From Thiogranum sp. (GTDB lineage Bacteria; Pseudomonadota; Gammaproteobacteria; DSM-19610), in the NCBI GenBank assembly GCA_030148805.1, contig JASBSS010000022.1, positions 1-64,000 on the forward strand: 64,000 nucleotides of DNA. The letters are read 5' to 3'. A program made the position numbers and the translations under genes. The notes below the pieces were generated by a model, which saw nothing but the letters and a program-made list of their open reading frames with translations, was not told the DNA's origin and made no database searches. The first letter of the stretch is position 1. Every line of letters begins with the position of its first letter. Positions 48,260 through 60,626 of this stretch are shown here, one piece after another.

Positions 48260-48346
48260 TCGTCTTGACGGGCTGGTGAACGCCTGATGGCCGCTTCCCA
48301 GCCGTGTTTCATGCGTGCTTTTTGAGCACGATCGGGAGATGTTTCC

Positions 48347-51522
<3,176 letters not shown>

Positions 51523-51715
51523 ACCAGGGGTCGGCGGCGCGGCCCAGCGGATGAGACGGGAGCGGCTCGCCCGCTGGCGTTGCGCTCCCATCCTTTGGGT
51601 CACGCGCGCCGGAGGTGCGGCCTATAGGGGGGATGGGCGCGGCGACAGGCGGTCACACGGCCCCGATGCGCGCCGAGGCGGCAACCAGCCCGGCGAGGGA
51701 TAACCCGGGCCATTT

Positions 51716-53200
51716 TCAGGTGCCGCAAAAGGTTTGTTCCACGATCTCCTCCGGTTTTGGTGCCTGGAGGTACTTGTCTTTACCGGGCTGTCGGGTGAAC
51801 GGCGTTTGCAGGACTTCGTTCAGGGCGTGGAACACCGAGTAATCGCCGTCGTCCTCGGCCGCTCTGATGGCCGCTTCGATCTGGTGGTTGCGCGGGATGT
51901 AGACGGGGTTGACCGCTTGCATCGCGCGCTGACGCTCGGCTTGCGAGCCGGGCTCGAGCAGCAGGCGCCGGCGCCAGCGCCCCAGCCAGCCGTCGGTCTG
52001 TTCGGGCCGGTCGAACAACTCGCGCAATGGTTGATCGCGCACCGAGGGCTGGTCCGCCAACTGGGACAACTGGTGAAACGTCAGCGTGAAATCGGCCTGA
52101 TTGTCCGCCATGAGGGCGAGCAGGTCATCGATCAGTGTCTTATCGGTGTCCTTGTCTGCGCCGGGACAGGCCGTCAGGCCGCACTTGGCGCGCATGGCGG
52201 TGAGCCAGTGACCCTCATACCGCGGGGCGTAGGTCTCCAGGATCTCGTAGGCGGCCTTGACCGCCGACTCCGGGTGCTCATCGAGCAGCGGCAGCAGTGT
52301 CTCGGCGAAACGCGACAGATTCCACAGGCCGATCGGTGGTTGATTGCTGTAGGCATAGCGGCCGTTGCGGTCGATCGAGCTGAACACCTGATCCGGGTGA
52401 TAGGTGTCCATGAAGGCGCAGGGACCGTAATCGATGGTCTCGCCGCTGATCGCCATGTTGTCGGTGTTCATCACGCCGTGGATGAATCCGATTCGCATCC
52501 ACTGCGCGATCAGCGCCGCCTGGCGCTCTACCGCGCCCCGTAGCAGCGCGAGATAGGGGTTGTCGGCCGCGCGAAGCTGCGGATAGCTTTTCTCCAGCAT
52601 GTAATCGGCAAGCGCCTGGATCGCGGCGAGGTCCTCGCGGGCGGAAAAATACTGGAACGTGCCCACGCGAACGAAACTCGACGCCACGCGGGTGATCACG
52701 CCACCGGGAAGCAAGCGTTCGCGCGCCACCGGCTCGCCGGTGGCGACCGCCACCAGCGCGCGCGTGCTGGGGACGCCCAGCTTGTGCATCGCCTCGCTCA
52801 CCAGATACTCGCGCAATACCGGGCCGAGCGCGGACCGACCGTCGCCATTACGCGAAAAGGCCGTGCGCCCCGAGCCCTTGAGATGAATATCGCGGCGGGT
52901 ACCGTCGTTCGCCACGACCTCGCCGAGGAGCAGGGCGCGGCCATCGCCCAGTTGGGGCACGAAGTGGCCGAACTGGTGGCCGGCGTAAGCCATGGCCAGG
53001 GGAGCGGCGCCCGGCGGCACCTGGTTGCCCGAGAAGACGGCGGTGAGCGCCGCGACGTCATCCCCGGGGATGCCCAGTTCGGCCGCCAGGGCCGCGTTGA
53101 AGATGATCAGTTCGGGCGCCTTGACCGGGGTTGGCGGTGTTTGGGCGAAAAAGCGCTCGCCGAGGGCTAGGTAGCGGTTGTCGAAGTCGAAGGCTGTCAA
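51716..53200 (-). CDS. selO: SelO/YdiU-family protein adenylyltransferase
   Basis: A 494-residue pseudokinase-fold enzyme that attaches AMP to protein Ser/Thr/Tyr, linked to redox control. Visible blocks are MAYAGHQFGHFVPQLGDGRALLLGE, KGSGRTAFSRNGDGR with the conserved Lys, SEAMHKLGVPSTRALV, the catalytic HGVMNTDN loop and DYGPCAFMD with the metal-binding Asp. It ends ...FCGT, close to the C-terminal Cys-containing motif of bacterial SelO. Length fits YdiU (about 480). Preceded and followed by gaps of under 200 bases with no recognised signals. Confidence 0.95.
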   Translation of the reverse strand: MTAFDFDNRYLALGERFFAQTPPTPVKAPELIIFNAALAAELGIPGDDVAALTAVFSGNQVPPGAAPLAMAYAGHQFGHFVPQLGDGRALLLGEVVANDGTRRDIHLKGSGRTAFSRNGDGRSALGPVLREYLVSEAMHKLGVPSTRALVAVATGEPVARERLLPGGVITRVASSFVRVGTFQYFSAREDLAAIQALADYMLEKSYPQLRAADNPYLALLRGAVERQAALIAQWMRIGFIHGVMNTDNMAISGETIDYGPCAFMDTYHPDQVFSSIDRNGRYAYSNQPPIGLWNLSRFAETLLPLLDEHPESAVKAAYEILETYAPRYEGHWLTAMRAKCGLTACPGADKDTDKTLIDDLLALMADNQADFTLTFHQLSQLADQPSVRDQPLRELFDRPEQTDGWLGRWRRRLLLEPGSQAERQRAMQAVNPVYIPRNHQIEAAIRAAEDDGDYSVFHALNEVLQTPFTRQPGKDKYLQAPKPEEIVEQTFCGT

Positions 53201-53347
53201 GGTTCGGTCTGCGGCGGTGGCACGGGTCGGTCAGTGTACCGCAGCCGGTCATCGGCATACGCCGTAAAACATGGGGTTTAAGGGGTGCGGGCACGCACAG
53301 CCGCGGTGCCCGGCCGCCGCTCGGGTGATGGCCGCAAGCCCCTAGGG

Positions 53348-53551
53348 TCAACGATCCTTCGGCGGCAGCCCCATTTTCCCCCGTTGCGACAGCGCCAGGC
53401 GGCGCTCGCGCGAGGCCTGGCGAGCCAGGCCTACCATCGGCTTGAGCTCCACGGCGGCGTCGATCGCCTCGTAGAAACTGGCGGCTTTGCGAGCCTGCCG
53501 GGGTGCGGAGGCGAATTGTGGGCGGTGGGCCTCGAGGGTTTCGTCCTTCAT
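53348..53551 (-). CDS. Small basic hypothetical protein
   Basis: A 67-residue protein that can be read from ATG 53551, with AGGAC about seven bases before it. It has an acidic start, an amphipathic middle (ASFYEAIDAAVELKPMVGLA) and a basic C-terminus (Arg/Lys-rich, KMGLPPKDR). The frame extends much further upstream, but only as low-quality sequence. Similar very small proteins are often found in this kind of genome; no family or function recognised. Confidence 0.45.
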   Translation of the reverse strand: MKDETLEAHRPQFASAPRQARKAASFYEAIDAAVELKPMVGLARQASRERRLALSQRGKMGLPPKDR

Positions 53552-53831
53552 ACGCGGTCCTGATGGGTGACAGCGATGCCACTTTGCGCAGTATACGTGG
53601 CGCGGGCGGCTGGATAAGTGATATTTTTCGATAGGACGCATTGACGCCAGTGGATTGTCCGCTCCCGCACGGCGGCGCGCCTGCCCCGGTGGGTCCGTGA
53701 GTGATTCGGTGAAGTTCCGGCTATGGTATGGGTTTGCGCGGACCGCGCGCAGGCCGATGGACACGGGGCTTCGGGGTGTCCCGCCCAGGAGCGGCGGGGT
53801 GCCGCCGCCTGACGCGCAAGGGTGATGGAGA

Positions 53832-55505
53832 TTGGACGCTAGCGAGCCTAAAAATTTTTACGTCGCCGACTGGTGGGTCGATGTCGCGGCCAACCGGCTG
53901 TGCCGGGGCGACGACGAGGTCAGGCTGGAGAGCAAGATGATGGCGGTGCTGGCTTACCTGGCCGATCACGCCGGCGAGGCGGTGGACCGCGAGACCTTGG
54001 AGCGAGTCGCCTGGGGCGGTACGGTGATCGGCTATGACGCCTTGACCGGTTGTATCGCGAAATTGCGCAAGGCGCTGCAGGACGATCCCCGCGAACCGCG
54101 TTTCATCGAAACCATCCCCAAGAAGGGGTATCGGTTGATCGCCGGGGTGGCTCGGGGAACGGTGCAGGGCGCCTATACCCCGGTGCCTGCCATGGCGGGG
54201 CCAGGGCCTGCGCGCAGGCGCCCGCTGTGGGTCGGAGCCCTGGTGCTGTTGCTCGTGTTGGTGGGCTTAGGGCTGGGCGTGTGGCGCGGTGGTGCTCAAC
54301 GGGCGCCGTCCACGCCCGCCGACGTCACGCCGACCATCGTCGTGTTGCCCTTCGCCACCCTCGGTGACGAGCACGCCGAGTACCGTTATTTCAGCGAAGG
54401 GATCACCACGGATATCACCACCGCCTTGTCGCGCCTTTCCGGGCTGCTGGTGATTTCGCACGCCTCGGCCAACCAGTGGCAGGACGACGCCGCCAATGCC
54501 ACCCACGCGGCCGGCGCGCTCGGCGCGCGCTATGTCCTGAAAGGCGATGTCAGGCGCACTCCCGAACGGGTGCGGGTGAACGTGCATCTGATCGACGCGC
54601 GCAGCAAGGTCTATTTATGGTCGGAGAAATATGATCGCGAGTTGCGCGACATTTTCGCGTTGCAGGACGACATCAGCGCCAAAGTGGTGGCCGCGCTGGC
54701 GGTGACGCTCACCGCGGAGGAAAAAAAACACACCGCGCACCGCTACACCACCAGTCTGGAGGCTTACGACGATTTCCAGCGGGGGCAGGCGTACTACTTC
54801 CGGCATACGCGCGAGGACAACCATCTGGCACGCGAACAGTACCAACTGGCCATCGATCGCGATCCCGGTTTCGCCCGCGCCTACGGCGCCATGGCCCTCA
54901 CCCATGTCGCCGATCACCGCTACGGCTGGGTCCGATCGCCGACCGAGACGTTGGACCGGGCGTTGGTGCTGGCGCGCCAGGGGATTTCGCTGGATCGTGA
55001 CTCCCCGCGCGCCTATTGGGTGCTAGGTTATGTGCACCTGTTCCGCCAGGAGTATCGCCAGGCCGCCGACGCGGCTGGCAAGGCGATTGCGCTTGAACCC
55101 AGCTATGCCGACAGCTACGTCACCCTGGCGGTGAGCAGGATGCACTTCGGCCAGGCACGCGAGGCGTTGCAGCTGTTGCGCAAGGCGATGCTGCTCAACC
55201 CGCACTACCCCGCGGCCTACGCCTCGGTCCAGGGGCAGGCCTACTTCGTGGTCGGCGACTACGAGGCGGCGGTGGCGATCCTGCGCAAGGCGATCGAACG
55301 CAACATCCAGCTGCCCAGCCCGCATGTTTTTCTGATCGCGGCGTTGAGCAAGCTCGACCGTCTGGACGAAGCCCGTTGGGCGGCCGAGCAGCTGTTGGCC
55401 GTAGCGCCGGAGTTCAGTAGTGATCGGGTGGCCGACATGGTGACGTTCCGGGACGCCGAGGTGCTTGGCGATCTACGCAAGCAGCTGCGGCGCGTCGGGC
55501 TCTAA
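53832..55505 (+). CDS. CadC-like winged-helix regulator with TolB-like and TPR domains
   Basis: A 557-residue membrane-bound regulator. N-terminal OmpR-type winged helix (about 10-105, with VDRETLERVAWGG and GYRLIAGV), one membrane helix (about 131-153), a TolB-like domain (about 165-300, starting TIVVLPFATLGDE) and C-terminal TPR repeats (about 310-550). No receiver: such CadC/ToxR-type proteins sense in the periplasm and bind DNA directly. The start is TTG at 53832, the only choice, because an in-frame stop lies three codons upstream; GGAG precedes it. The target is unknown; the exported-protein genes downstream are candidates. Confidence 0.9.
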   Translation: MDASEPKNFYVADWWVDVAANRLCRGDDEVRLESKMMAVLAYLADHAGEAVDRETLERVAWGGTVIGYDALTGCIAKLRKALQDDPREPRFIETIPKKGYRLIAGVARGTVQGAYTPVPAMAGPGPARRRPLWVGALVLLLVLVGLGLGVWRGGAQRAPSTPADVTPTIVVLPFATLGDEHAEYRYFSEGITTDITTALSRLSGLLVISHASANQWQDDAANATHAAGALGARYVLKGDVRRTPERVRVNVHLIDARSKVYLWSEKYDRELRDIFALQDDISAKVVAALAVTLTAEEKKHTAHRYTTSLEAYDDFQRGQAYYFRHTREDNHLAREQYQLAIDRDPGFARAYGAMALTHVADHRYGWVRSPTETLDRALVLARQGISLDRDSPRAYWVLGYVHLFRQEYRQAADAAGKAIALEPSYADSYVTLAVSRMHFGQAREALQLLRKAMLLNPHYPAAYASVQGQAYFVVGDYEAAVAILRKAIERNIQLPSPHVFLIAALSKLDRLDEARWAAEQLLAVAPEFSSDRVADMVTFRDAEVLGDLRKQLRRVGL

Positions 55506-55723
55506 CGCGGTTTCCGCTAGCGCGAATCCCCCTTCCCAGCTCGTGTGACGGCGCCGAGGCCGTGGGTAACTTATTGAAAAAATAAAACTATATAAACATC
55601 AGAAAAACATCAGAGGTTCTCCATGTCGAGCGCCGTGGCAGTTGCTAGCTTGTCGCCCATCGACGTCGGACTGGCGCTAACGGCCGCCGGCGGCGGTGGA
55701 ACCCACCTTCACAGGAGAACCCG

Positions 55724-56005
55724 ATGATGAAAACCTTGATTGCCATTGTTCCCCTCCTTGCCACAGGTCTGGCGCAGGCCGACTTCGGCCGCGCCGAGGA
55801 TCCGGCCATGCGGTTGGTGTTCAGCCAGCTCGACCGCGACGCCGACGGTTATCTGTCGAGGGCGGAGCTCGAGGGTCGGTCCGCCGACACCCCCTGGCTC
55901 GAAAGTGCCCGTTACGGCGGCTTCGAGCTGGCGGACGTCAACCGCGACCAGCGGCTCGACCGCGCCGAGTTCTTACGTTTCGAGGAAGAGCTGCCGGTCG
56001 AGTAG
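55724..56005 (+). CDS. Secreted EF-hand protein
   Basis: A 93-residue periplasmic protein with a signal peptide (cleavage near AQA-DFG) and two EF-hand calcium-binding loops: DRDADGYLSRAEL (complete pattern of Asp-x-Asp-x-Asp-Gly-x-x-Ser-x-x-Glu) and DVNRDQRLDRAEF. A CAGGAGAAC site precedes the ATG, which is doubled (ATGATG). The upstream 218 bases are AT-rich near 55575-55620, with a short repeated ACATCAG. Probably calcium binding or sensing; partner unknown. Confidence 0.85.
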   Translation: MMKTLIAIVPLLATGLAQADFGRAEDPAMRLVFSQLDRDADGYLSRAELEGRSADTPWLESARYGGFELADVNRDQRLDRAEFLRFEEELPVE

Positions 56006-56059
56006 CCCCGCGGGGCATGACGCGACGGTGTTGTCCGGATCCTGGAACAGGAGGATGCA

Positions 56060-56446
56060 ATGAGGGTGATTCGATCTGCCGGCCACGGTTGGCTGGGACT
56101 CTGTCTGCTCGCCGCCGCCAGACTGAGCCGCGCCGCCGAACCGGCGGCGCTCCATCAGCAACGGGCCTTGAGCGTCGACGGCGCCTCGCGGGCGGCCTGG
56201 GCGGCGTTGCGGGCGTGCCGGGCAAGAGACTATTCGGTACCCGTCGCGGTGGTGGACCGCGGCGGCAACCCGCAGGCTTTGCTGCGCGATCGCCTGGCCG
56301 GAGCGCATACTCCGCAAGGCGCCCTGCGCAAGGCAGGGACGGCCGCCAGTTTCCGCCAGTCCACCGCGGAGCTGGCCGGACTGCTGGAGGACAAGCGGAT
56401 TCCCGCTATCGACGACATCCGCGAACTGCTGGAGTTTGGCGAATGA
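56060..56446 (+). CDS. GlcG/HbpS-like haem-binding-type exported protein
   Basis: A 128-residue protein with signal peptide (about 1-25) and a GlcG/HbpS (DUF336) domain seen in VPVAVVDRGGNPQALLRDRLAGAHTPQGALRKAGTAASF. Family members are small homo-oligomers, some of which bind haem or cobalamin or take part in redox sensing. A GGAGG site precedes the ATG. It overlaps the next gene by four bases (ATGA), so both are one transcript with the EF-hand gene 54 bases upstream. Confidence 0.82.
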   Translation: MRVIRSAGHGWLGLCLLAAARLSRAAEPAALHQQRALSVDGASRAAWAALRACRARDYSVPVAVVDRGGNPQALLRDRLAGAHTPQGALRKAGTAASFRQSTAELAGLLEDKRIPAIDDIRELLEFGE

Positions 56447-56943
56447 TCGCCCGGCGCTCGAGGCCCAGGAGATGGGTCGGCGCCTGGGCCCTGGTGGCGT
56501 TGTTGTTGCCCCGCCATGCATCGGCCGGGCCGGATTCCGCGGAGACGATTTTCGAGCCGATCATGGAGATCGATCTGCGCGCCGACGGTCGGCGCGCCTG
56601 GCGAGAGCAGAAACACCTCTTGATCATGTTCACCAAGGAGGGCTGTGGGCCCTGCGAGCGGATGAAACGCCAAGTGTTCCCGGACTCTGAGGTAGAGCGT
56701 TTTTTCCGCGCGCGGTTTGTCGCTTACGAAGTCAACATCCTGGGGGATCTGCCCATTGTCGACGTCCACGGCGAGGCGTTGACCGAGAAGCAGTATGCGC
56801 GGCGGGAGGCTATCTGGGGAACGCCGGCCTTCTATTTCTTTGGCGAGAAGGGCGAGTTGGTGTTCAAACACACCGGCGCGCTTTCGAAAAAGAAACTGAT
56901 GGCATTGGGAGAGTTCGTCGCTGCCGGGTTCTATCGGCCCTGA
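56443..56943 (+). CDS. Exported thioredoxin-like protein
   Basis: A 166-residue thioredoxin-fold protein with signal peptide (about 1-28) and active-site C-x2-C in EGCGPCERMKRQ (about 67-70). The cis-proline segment is in WGTPAFYFF. It resembles SoxW-type periplasmic thioredoxins that keep sulfur-oxidation or cytochrome-maturation proteins reduced. The ATG overlaps the GlcG-like stop in ATGA. No sox or ccm genes are in view, so the partner is unknown. Confidence 0.87.
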   Translation: MIARRSRPRRWVGAWALVALLLPRHASAGPDSAETIFEPIMEIDLRADGRRAWREQKHLLIMFTKEGCGPCERMKRQVFPDSEVERFFRARFVAYEVNILGDLPIVDVHGEALTEKQYARREAIWGTPAFYFFGEKGELVFKHTGALSKKKLMALGEFVAAGFYRP

Positions 56944-57255
56944 GCGTGTCGGGCCGGAGCCGCCGGCCGGGGGCATCCCCGGGACGGCGTACCGCTGCCG
57001 TGTGCGCTGCCCGAACCGAATCCGGGAGCGGGCGGACCGGCCCGCCGCGGCATGGCGCTGGCCGGCGGTCCCCCTCGGCGGTCGGATCCGGGGATGGGGC
57101 GGGCGGGGGTACGTCGGGTGGGTGATGTCCGCGGCCGGCGGGCAGCGGGTGCCCGCGCCAGGCTGAAGTCCGGCGGTCGAAAAATCGCAGACTCGCTCGT
57201 CTATGGGTGAAGGTGCCCGGTGCGGCATCGGAAAATCCAGCGAAGGAGCCCGGTT
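56944..57255. other. Intergenic, GC-rich, no feature recognised
   Basis: About 312 very GC-rich bases between the thioredoxin-like and the RND genes. No credible gene, promoter or terminator seen; the RND start has a GAAGGAG ribosome-binding site at the end of this stretch. Confidence 0.4.
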
Positions 57256-59589
57256 GTGACCGATTCCAGAACCCATCCCTATGTGAACTTCGTGATCGAT
57301 CATCCCTGGTGGACCTTGGCGCTGGTGGCGCTCGGGTGGGCGCTCATGGCACCCAACGTCCTGCAGGTCAGACCCAGCATCTCCTATCAGGATATGCTGG
57401 GAAAGGACCACCCGAAGCTGATCGACTACGAACGCATCCAGCGCGAATACACGCGCGACGACAATCTGCTGGTACTGGTGGAAGCCCGCGGCGGCGACGC
57501 CTTTGACGCCGAGACCTTGGCCGCGGCGCGGACGCTGACCGAAAAGCTGTGGCACACTCCGTTCTCCATCCGCGTGGATTCCATCAGCAATTTCCAGCAC
57601 TCCTACGCGCGCGGCGACGAGCTGGTGGTGACCGACCTGGTGCCCGGCCCGGACAACCCCGGCCGCACGCCGGCCGCGATACGCGCCATCGCCCTGGACG
57701 AGCCTTTGTTGCTGAACCGGGCCACCAACCGGGCGGGGAACGTGGTGGCCGCCAGTGTGAGCTTTGCCTTCCCCAACAAGGACGCGCGCGAGAAACTCGA
57801 CGCTTACGCGTATGTGATGGCGCTTACGCGTCAACTGGAAGCGGCGCATCCGCAACTGCGGGCGCATGTCAGTGGATTGATTGCGCTGGACGCCACGGTG
57901 ATGGCGGTCTCCCAGCGGGAAACCGGTCTGTTTCTGTTGTTGGTGATCGCTGTGGTGATCCTGTTGCTGGCGCTGTTCATGCGCGCGGTGATTCCCGTGG
58001 CACTTTCTATTCTGGTGTGTCTGTTCAGTATCGTCATGGCGCTGGCGCTGGCCGGACTCATGGGCTGGAAACTCACGCCTTTCACCGCCGCGGTGCCACT
58101 GATCATTCTGATTATCGCCGTCGCCGATTGCGTCCATATCGTCACCAGCTATCTGCATCAGTTGGGTGCCCGGAACGACAAGCCAACGGCTTTGCGGCTC
58201 GCCCTGCAGCACAATCTGGGGCCGGTGGCCATCACCAGCCTGACCACCGCCATCGGCTTTCTGACCCTGAATTTCAGCGCATCGGACGCCATTCACGCCC
58301 TGGGCAACGAGGTGGCGTTCGGCGTGATGGCCGCCTTTGTCTTCAGTGTCAGCCTGCTTCCGGCCGCGCTGCGGCTATTGCCCGCGCCCCGGCGCACGCC
58401 GCCCTCGATTGCCGGCGCGGCGCAGCAGGGTGCGCGCCTGGCGCGGTTCGTCGCGGACTATCGGCGTTCGATACTCGCGGCGGCGGCGCTGTTGATCGTC
58501 GGGCTGGGTCTGAGCGTAGCGCGCAACGAGATCAACGACATCGTTCCGCACTATTTCGCCCAATCCCTGCCCTGGCGCCAGGCCAACGATTTCGCGGAAC
58601 GCGAGTTTGGCGGTGCGTACACATTCTCCTGGTCGCTCGACAGTGGCGTCGGCAACGGCGTAAGTGATCCTATTTTCCTTGCCAAGGCGGCGCGCTTCGT
58701 CGCCTGGCTGCGCGCGCAGCCCGATGTGGTCCATGTCAACAGCATCACCGACACGTTCCGCCGGCTCAACAAGAACATGCACGGCGACAAGGCGCGCTTC
58801 TACCGGTTGCCCGACGACAAGACGCTGGCCGCCCAATACCTGTTGTTATATGAAATGTCGCTGCCCTACGGCCTGGATCTGAACAACCAGATCAATCTGG
58901 ACAAATCGTCGCTGCGCGTCCAGGCAACCTTCAAGACCCTCAGTACCAAGCAGATCCTGGCCATGGAGCGCAAGGTCGCGGACTGGCTGGAGGCCAACCT
59001 GCACGAGGCCGACGCGGTCGGTTCCGGCGTGCAGCTGATGTTCGCGCATATGATGAGCAAGGATGTCGCGGCGATGGTGTTCGGCGCCATGGCGGGGCTG
59101 GTGGTGATTTCTCTGTGTCTGATCCTGGCCTTGCGTTCCTGGCGCATCGGACTGCTCAGCCTGGCGCCTAACCTGGTGCCCGCGTTGGCGGCCTTCGGTG
59201 TCTGGGGGTTGAGCGTCGGACAGATCGGCATGGGCCTGGCGATGGTCTCGGGAATGACCATCGGCATCATTGTCGATGACACGGTGCATTTTCTTTACAA
59301 GTATCTGCTCGCCAGACGCCAGCGGCGGCTCCCGCCCCGGGCGGCGGTCGAATACGCCTACGCCATGGTCGGGCCGGCCATCGTATTCACCACGCTGGTG
59401 TTGGTCAGCGGGTTCTTGTTGATGACCGTCCTGGCTGAGTTCCGGGTCAATTCGGATATGGCCAGCATGATCTCGATCGTTCTGGGATTCGCGCTGCTGT
59501 TCGATCTGCTGGTGTTGCCGGCGCTGCTGCTCAGTGTCGATACCACGGGGGATACCGAGCCCGGCTCGGTCTCGCCACAGTGGGCCTGA
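57256..59589 (+). CDS. RND-superfamily (MMPL/HpnN-like) transporter
   Basis: A 777-residue membrane protein of the RND/MMPL superfamily with twelve predicted helices in two six-helix halves and two large periplasmic loops. Each half has a patched/SSD-like core (VVILLLALFMRAVIPVALSIL and LSLAPNLVPALAAFGVWGL), with VADCVHIVTSYLHQL and VDDTVHFLYKYL at the fourth-helix positions, where an Asp serves in proton coupling. It resembles exporters of lipids or hydrophobic compounds (HpnN, MmpL). GTG 57256 is chosen because GAAGGAG stands eight bases before it; another GTG at 57220 has no such site. Substrate unknown. Confidence 0.88.
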   Translation: MTDSRTHPYVNFVIDHPWWTLALVALGWALMAPNVLQVRPSISYQDMLGKDHPKLIDYERIQREYTRDDNLLVLVEARGGDAFDAETLAAARTLTEKLWHTPFSIRVDSISNFQHSYARGDELVVTDLVPGPDNPGRTPAAIRAIALDEPLLLNRATNRAGNVVAASVSFAFPNKDAREKLDAYAYVMALTRQLEAAHPQLRAHVSGLIALDATVMAVSQRETGLFLLLVIAVVILLLALFMRAVIPVALSILVCLFSIVMALALAGLMGWKLTPFTAAVPLIILIIAVADCVHIVTSYLHQLGARNDKPTALRLALQHNLGPVAITSLTTAIGFLTLNFSASDAIHALGNEVAFGVMAAFVFSVSLLPAALRLLPAPRRTPPSIAGAAQQGARLARFVADYRRSILAAAALLIVGLGLSVARNEINDIVPHYFAQSLPWRQANDFAEREFGGAYTFSWSLDSGVGNGVSDPIFLAKAARFVAWLRAQPDVVHVNSITDTFRRLNKNMHGDKARFYRLPDDKTLAAQYLLLYEMSLPYGLDLNNQINLDKSSLRVQATFKTLSTKQILAMERKVADWLEANLHEADAVGSGVQLMFAHMMSKDVAAMVFGAMAGLVVISLCLILALRSWRIGLLSLAPNLVPALAAFGVWGLSVGQIGMGLAMVSGMTIGIIVDDTVHFLYKYLLARRQRRLPPRAAVEYAYAMVGPAIVFTTLVLVSGFLLMTVLAEFRVNSDMASMISIVLGFALLFDLLVLPALLLSVDTTGDTEPGSVSPQWA

Positions 59590-59828
59590 GTCAGCGTCGA
59601 CGGTGGGGGGTGTCGCGGCGACGGCGGATTCGGTCTCCACCCGATGGGCTGTCCATGAGCTTTGCGCGCCGTTGGTCATGCGCGCATGTTACGATGCCAG
59701 CCTGGCGGACGGATTGCCTTGTGAGCCTCGCCCCTTTTCAAGGCTTGGAGGCGTGCCGGCCTTTCGCGGTCGGAATTCCCGCGGTCGGTTCGTCTACTGG
59801 TTGAACCCTTTATCAGATGGTGACAACC

Positions 59829-60626
59829 ATGCGTTACATGACATTGATCTATGAATACGCCGGCGGCGTCGAGGGTCTTTCCGAGGGACAACACCAGGCT
59901 CTGCTGGAGAAACATCGGCGCTTGCAGCAATGCGCCCGGGAAGCAGGCGCGTATCTCGGCGCCAGCGAGCTCAAGCCCGCCGCCACGGCGGTTTGCGTAC
60001 GCATGAAAAACGGCGTACCCAGCCTGAGCGATGGACCGTTTGTCGAGTCCAAAGAGCTGTTCGTCGGTTTCTATCTCCTGGAGTGTGCGGATCTGGATGC
60101 CGCGTTGCGTCTGGCCGCGATGATCCCCACGGCTTCCCACAGCGGCGTCGAGGTGCGGCCGTTGGACGCTGACTGTGGCTACGAGGGTCCGGGCCAAAGC
60201 GCCGAGGCGCTGGGCCGCGAGGGTGGAAAATCCTTGTTCGCGTTGCTCAACTACCTGGATGAGGATTTCATCGCCGCCTGTTCGCCCGGCGATATGCAGG
60301 CGCTGGTCGACAGCAGCCTGTCCATGGTCAGGCGCGCCGAGGCGGCGGGAGACTATGTCACGGGCAGTAAACTCATGCCAGCGGCTACCGCCACTACGAT
60401 AAGCCATGCGGGCGATACGCAGCGCGTCGTCGACGGGCCATTTTCCGAGGCCAAGGAAGTGCTGCTCGGCTTTCATGTGCTGGCGTGTGAGTCGATAACG
60501 GCGGCGACGGATTACGCCAAGGGCCTGCCCGAGGTCGGCATTGGCGCGGTCGAGGTCCGCCCGATCAATTACTACGCCCAGACGGCGCCGCAGTGGCTCG
60601 AATGGAACAGCTCGGCCTTGTCATAA
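59829..60626 (+). CDS. Double YCII/DGPF-domain protein linked to an ECF sigma factor
   Basis: A 265-residue protein made of two YCII-related (DGPF) domains. Each has a Met-Leu/Thr-x-Leu-Ile-Tyr-type start and the DGPF motif: LSDGPFVESKE in the first and VVDGPFSEAKE in the second. Family members are small and usually single-domain; here a duplicated arrangement forms one chain. The ATG at 59829 is preceded by GGTGA. It overlaps the sigma-factor gene by about 25 bases. DGPF proteins accompany ECF42-type sigma factors; their biochemical role is not established. Confidence 0.85.
   Translation: MRYMTLIYEYAGGVEGLSEGQHQALLEKHRRLQQCAREAGAYLGASELKPAATAVCVRMKNGVPSLSDGPFVESKELFVGFYLLECADLDAALRLAAMIPTASHSGVEVRPLDADCGYEGPGQSAEALGREGGKSLFALLNYLDEDFIAACSPGDMQALVDSSLSMVRRAEAAGDYVTGSKLMPAATATTISHAGDTQRVVDGPFSEAKEVLLGFHVLACESITAATDYAKGLPEVGIGAVEVRPINYYAQTAPQWLEWNSSALS

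Larger units (their letters stand above)
47881..48346. other. Gap between the lipoprotein and czcC with an orphan Dnr box
   Basis: A 466-base stretch. It holds the perfect FNR/Dnr box and candidate class I promoter (47991-48052) and a doubtful small membrane-protein frame (to 48259). From about 48190 to 48346 no coding character or clear signal is seen. The region has the look of rearranged DNA, in keeping with the deleted czc genes next to it. Confidence 0.45.

Noticed and set aside
56230-58296. A 688-codon open frame on the minus strand
   Set aside because: It runs antisense across the GlcG-like, thioredoxin-like and RND genes, all of which have family motifs and ribosome-binding sites; its composition is that of a GC-rich shadow.
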